Shown one piece after another: positions 7,017 to 8,220 of a stretch of DNA of 8,220 nucleotides (positions within the stretch are counted from its first letter, which is position 1; each line of letters opens with the position of its first letter). The DNA is from an uncultured Bacilli bacterium. Lineage in GTDB: Bacteria > Bacillota_I > Bacilli_A > RF39 > UBA660. Location: assembly GCA_934130215.1 (NCBI GenBank), contig CAKOXR010000039.1:1-8220 (forward strand), written 5' to 3'. The position numbers were made by a program, and so were the translations under genes. The notes beneath the pieces are model-generated. The model did not search any database and was not told the DNA's origin. It worked only from the letters and a program-made list of their open reading frames with translations.

Positions 7017-7045
7017 TTTACTTTTTTTATATAAAATGATACAAT
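7017..7045 (+). promoter_or_regulatory. Promoter of the metal-binding lipoprotein gene
   Basis: TTTACT (7017-7022), a 17-base spacer and TACAAT (7040-7045) lie on the plus strand, with TGA before TACAAT giving an extended -10 (TGnTAnAAT form). The GGTGAT binding site (7052-7057) follows after 6 bases. Four TTAC tetramers (7000, 7005, 7011, 7018) cover both divergent -35 boxes and could be a regulator site, though I see no Zur- or AdcR-like palindrome. Confidence 0.6.
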
Positions 7046-7060
7046 AATTTTGGTGATTAT

Positions 7061-7918
7061 ATGAAAAAAATAATAACTTTTTTACTTATTTTATTTACAT
7101 TAACAGGCTGTTTAAAAAGAGATACAATGGAAGGAATAGAAATATATACAACCGTTTATCCTCTCGAATATATATCAAATAGATTATACGGCAATAATAG
7201 CACAATTAAAAGCATTTATCCAAACGGTGTAGATCCATTTACATATCCAAGTTTAACAGAAAAACAATTATCAGATTATAGTGCTGCAAGTCTTTATATC
7301 TTTAATGGTTTAACATCTGAAAAAGATTATGTTGTTCCTTTATTCAATCATAATAAAAACTTAAAAATAATAAATGCATCTCTTAGTATGAAAACAACAT
7401 ATGGAAATGAAGAATTATGGTTAGATCCATCAAATTTCTTACAATTAACTCAAAATATAAGAAACGGTTTTGAAGAATATATTAGTAATTATTACCTACT
7501 TGAAGAAATAAAGAAAAATTATGAAGATTTAAAACTAGAAGTATCTAAATTGGATGCCAATTTAACAGTAATTGGAACAAATGCAGATTTTAATACAATT
7601 GTAGTAACTAATGATTTATTTCTTTTCTTAAAAAAATATAACATTAATGTACTATCTTTAGATAAAGATAGTTTAACAAATAAAACATTAAATGATGTTA
7701 AAGGATTATTAGAAGAAAAAAAGATAAGTTATATATTTCAACCCAAAGGCGAAGAAATAACAGAAGAAGTAAAAGCATTAATAGACGAATATAAAATTGA
7801 ACTTGTTTCTCTTCATACTTTATCAAATTTAACAAACGAAGAAAAAGATAATGGTTCAACATATTTAACAATAATGAATGAAAATATTGAAAAATTAAAA
7901 AATGAGTTATATAATTAA
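7061..7918 (+). CDS. ZnuA/AdcA-like metal ABC transporter substrate-binding lipoprotein
   Basis: This family (cluster A-I) delivers Zn, Mn or Fe to an ABC permease at the outer face of the membrane. The 285-residue protein begins with a lipoprotein signal peptide and lipobox LTGC (14-17, Cys17 lipidated). The fold shows in TTVYPLEYISNRLYG (30-44), GVDPFTYPSLTEKQL (56-70), LYIFNGL, LWLDPSN (119-125), a long helix (about 145-165), VVTNDLFLFLKKY (181-193) and a C-terminal YLTIMNENIEKLKNEL. However, the three expected ligand histidines look replaced: the DPH of the first domain is DPF (Phe60), DPHVW is NEELW (Glu118), and the His before the third motif is Asn184. His252 stands where Asp is usual, and there is no His-rich loop. 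Metal binding is therefore doubtful. No permease or ATPase genes adjoin. The ATG at 7061 has GGTGAT 3 bases upstream. The stop is TAA. Confidence 0.85.
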   Translation: MKKIITFLLILFTLTGCLKRDTMEGIEIYTTVYPLEYISNRLYGNNSTIKSIYPNGVDPFTYPSLTEKQLSDYSAASLYIFNGLTSEKDYVVPLFNHNKNLKIINASLSMKTTYGNEELWLDPSNFLQLTQNIRNGFEEYISNYYLLEEIKKNYEDLKLEVSKLDANLTVIGTNADFNTIVVTNDLFLFLKKYNINVLSLDKDSLTNKTLNDVKGLLEEKKISYIFQPKGEEITEEVKALIDEYKIELVSLHTLSNLTNEEKDNGSTYLTIMNENIEKLKNELYN

Positions 7919-7928
7919 CTTATTTTTT
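7905..7928 (+). terminator. Weak candidate terminator of the lipoprotein gene
   Basis: AGTTA (7905-7909) and TAACT (7916-7920) form a 5-bp stem overlapping the TAA stop, followed by a T-rich run (7921-7928). The stem is short, so this is a weak call. It ends two bases before the tRNA promoter. Confidence 0.3.
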
Positions 7929-7929
7929 G

Positions 7930-7958
7930 TTGACATATACACAATTTTAATGTAAAAT
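7930..7958 (+). promoter_or_regulatory. Promoter of tRNA-Ser
   Basis: A perfect TTGACA (7930-7935), a 17-base spacer and TAAAAT (7953-7958) give a strong sigma-A promoter, with the predicted start near 7965, about 9 bases before the mature tRNA 5' end. Confidence 0.85.
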
Positions 7959-7973
7959 TATTATTGTGCAGTT

Positions 7974-8064
7974 GGAGTAGTACTCAAGAGGCTGAAGAGG
8001 CGCCCCTGCTAAGGGTGTAGACCGGGCAACTGGTGCGAGGGTTCAAATCCCTCCTGCTCCGCCA
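7974..8064 (+). tRNA. tRNA-Ser(GCU)
   Basis: This 91-base tRNA folds as a class II tRNA. The acceptor stem GGAGTAG (7974-7980) pairs with CTGCTCC (8054-8060), including one G-U. The anticodon stem CGCCC/GGGTG (8001-8005, 8013-8017) encloses the loop CTGCTAA with anticodon GCT at 8008-8010, which reads AGC and AGU serine codons. The long variable arm ACCGG-GCAA-CTGGT is diagnostic of serine (or leucine/tyrosine) tRNAs. The T stem GAGGG/CCCTC encloses TTCAAAT (8042-8048). The discriminator base is G (8061), as expected for serine, and CCA (8062-8064) is encoded. It is a single tRNA with its own promoter and terminators. Confidence 0.98.
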
Positions 8065-8107
8065 TTTATAAATTAAAATTGTATTATTACAAACTTTATA
8101 CATAAAA

Positions 8108-8130
8108 CTATTCATATGAATAGCTTTTTT
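8108..8130 (+). terminator. Terminator of tRNA-Ser
   Basis: CTATTC and GAATAG form a 6-bp stem with an ATAT loop (8108-8123), followed by CTTTTTT (8124-8130). It lies 44 bases past the tRNA 3' end. Confidence 0.6.
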
Positions 8131-8143
8131 ATTTAAACAATCT

Positions 8144-8192
8144 AAAAAGGGGCTGTAATGAAATAGAATAATTTCATTCAGTTCTTTTTTTT
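8144..8192. terminator. Bidirectional terminator hairpin
   Basis: AAAAAGGGGCTG (8144-8155) and AATGAAAT (8157-8164) pair with ATTTCATT (8171-8178) and CAGTTCTTTTTT (8179-8190), with one bulged T (8156) and some G-U pairs, around a 6-nt loop. The A and T flanks make it work on both strands: as a backup for the tRNA, or as the terminator of a minus-strand gene entering from the right. Positions 8065-8220 otherwise show no convincing gene. Confidence 0.65.
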
Positions 8193-8220
8193 GCTTTTTG
8201 TTTAACATATGGAAACTTTT

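Noticed and set aside
7984..8208. 74-codon minus-strand open frame
   Set aside because: It runs antisense through tRNA-Ser and both terminators; its C-terminal RSRRDLNPRTSCP is the familiar false protein read from a tRNA complement.
1..8220. A novel defence, mobile or CRISPR system
   Set aside because: I saw no repeat array, transposase, integrase, toxin-antitoxin pair or effector; nearly all genes are recognisable housekeeping genes.

Overview
The window comes from a very AT-rich, low-GC Gram-positive (Bacillota, Bacilli-like) bacterium. The evidence is gene content: the DnaB/DnaI primosome pair found in Bacilli and their relatives, a prfB-ftsE-ftsX operon, a YebC type II protein and a lipoprotein-type metal-binding protein. 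The compact layout suggests a reduced or streamlined genome, such as an uncultured gut RF39/Erysipelotrichia-like lineage; that placement is inference. RF2 is present, with UGA-recognition features and a UGA-dependent frameshift. UGA is therefore a stop codon here (code 11), unlike in Mycoplasma/Spiroplasma.

Layout from left to right. Positions 1-75 (minus) hold the first 25 codons of an exported protein that runs off the left edge. Positions 76-263 are a leader or intergenic region with a candidate promoter and a terminator-like hairpin. Positions 264-2948 (minus) are an operon read prfB > ftsE > ftsX; prfB needs a programmed +1 frameshift and starts at 2948. Positions 3024-5202 (minus) are dnaB > dnaI, the helicase-loading genes, ended by a hairpin at the dnaI stop. 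Positions 5271-6963 (minus) are rnc > a small beta-rich protein > yebC, again ended by a hairpin at the stop. Positions 6964-7060 are a divergent promoter region. Positions 7061-7918 (plus) encode a ZnuA/AdcA-family lipoprotein whose usual metal ligands appear to be missing. Positions 7974-8064 (plus) are tRNA-Ser(GCU) with its own strong promoter and terminators. No stretch longer than 300 bases lacks a gene.

Most genes are core housekeeping: translation termination and rescue (RF2, YebC), RNA processing (RNase III), replication initiation (DnaB, DnaI) and division-coupled wall hydrolysis (FtsEX). I see no defence system, mobile element, CRISPR array or clear novel system. The most interesting points are the intact RF2 autoregulatory frameshift, a repeated arrangement in which the -10 box lies only 5-6 nt before the Shine-Dalgarno sequence at four operon starts, the ligand-poor metal-binding lipoprotein, and the hairpin just before the exported gene downstream of ftsX.
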